From an uncultured Prevotella sp. (lineage in GTDB: Bacteria; Bacteroidota; Bacteroidia; Bacteroidales; Bacteroidaceae), in NCBI GenBank assembly GCA_900770845.1, contig CAAGLS010000163.1, forward strand, positions 1 through 5,944: 5,944 nucleotides of DNA. Direction: 5' to 3'. Positions 5,824-5,944 of the stretch are shown here, piece after piece; the first letter of the stretch is position 1, and every line of letters starts with the position of its first letter. A program made the position numbers and the translations under genes. The notes beneath the pieces were generated by a model. The model was not told the origin of the DNA and made no database searches. It saw only the letters and a program-made list of their open reading frames with translations.

Positions 5824-5944
5824 AGGATTTGCGTCACATATTAAAACTATTTAAGACTATTCTGTTCAAAACTGCTCACTTTTCCCCTTTGGTGTGCATC
5901 AATTGGCCATTGACTGATGCAATCCTCCGTTTCACAGAAAAACA
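5824..5944. other. Spacer upstream of aroB with one inverted repeat; possible gene end on the minus strand unproven
   Basis: The region contains the inverted repeat TGCATCA (5895-5901) / TGATGCA (5915-5921) with a 13-base loop that itself contains TTGGCCA. No gene start is evident. On the minus strand two frames are open from the window edge, one to a stop at 5876-5878 (22 codons) and another to a TAG near 5850 (31 codons). Either could be the tail of an upstream gene or chance; neither can be recognised. Confidence 0.35.

Noticed and set aside
5850..5944. Partial gene on the minus strand entering from the right edge
   Set aside because: Two different frames are open for 22 and 31 codons with no recognisable motif, which is within chance expectation.

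Overview
The window looks like chromosomal DNA of a Bacteroidales bacterium, most likely Prevotellaceae. Three things support this. The 985-residue outer-membrane protein has the Bacteroidetes layout of a carboxypeptidase-regulatory-like domain, a plug and a beta-barrel. Both genes have upstream sequences resembling the Bacteroidetes -33 TTTG / -7 TAnnTTTG promoter rather than a sigma-70 promoter. The intergenic repeats carry a motif (GTAGGTAGGGTTAGG before a GGCCGGCC-type palindrome) that I associate from memory with Prevotella-like genomes. The genus is an inference.

Layout: positions 1-1155 hold no convincing gene. They are a mosaic of large, hairpin-rich inverted repeats: an edge-truncated copy (1-258), a nearly complete compound copy (371-854) and a compact copy (about 867-1107), followed by a 9-bp-stem hairpin (1135-1155) that touches the next stop codon. 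Positions 1156-4113 (minus strand) encode a TonB-dependent-receptor-like outer-membrane protein. Positions 4114-4722 are non-coding and contain its promoter, a 27-bp tandem repeat array (4300-4399), a half copy of the same repeat element (4400-4662) and a short ATTATGC microsatellite. Positions 4723-5775 (minus strand) encode 3-dehydroquinate synthase (AroB), whose promoter lies at 5794-5823. The remainder to 5944 is upstream spacer.

The two genes point the same way but are separated by about 0.6 kb of repeats and each has its own promoter-like sequence, so they are probably transcribed independently. No functional link between them is evident: AroB is cytoplasmic shikimate-pathway metabolism, the other protein is at the outer membrane. 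No SusD-like partner is present.

The most interesting part is the repeat family. About a third of the window is non-coding and most of that is built from one modular palindromic element. Its hairpins keep their pairing while their sequence changes, including a symmetric two-base change in a perfect 16-bp palindrome. Its central loop differs between copies while its arms are conserved. No transposase is visible, so it would be a non-autonomous (MITE- or REP/BIME-like) element or a structured transcribed element.
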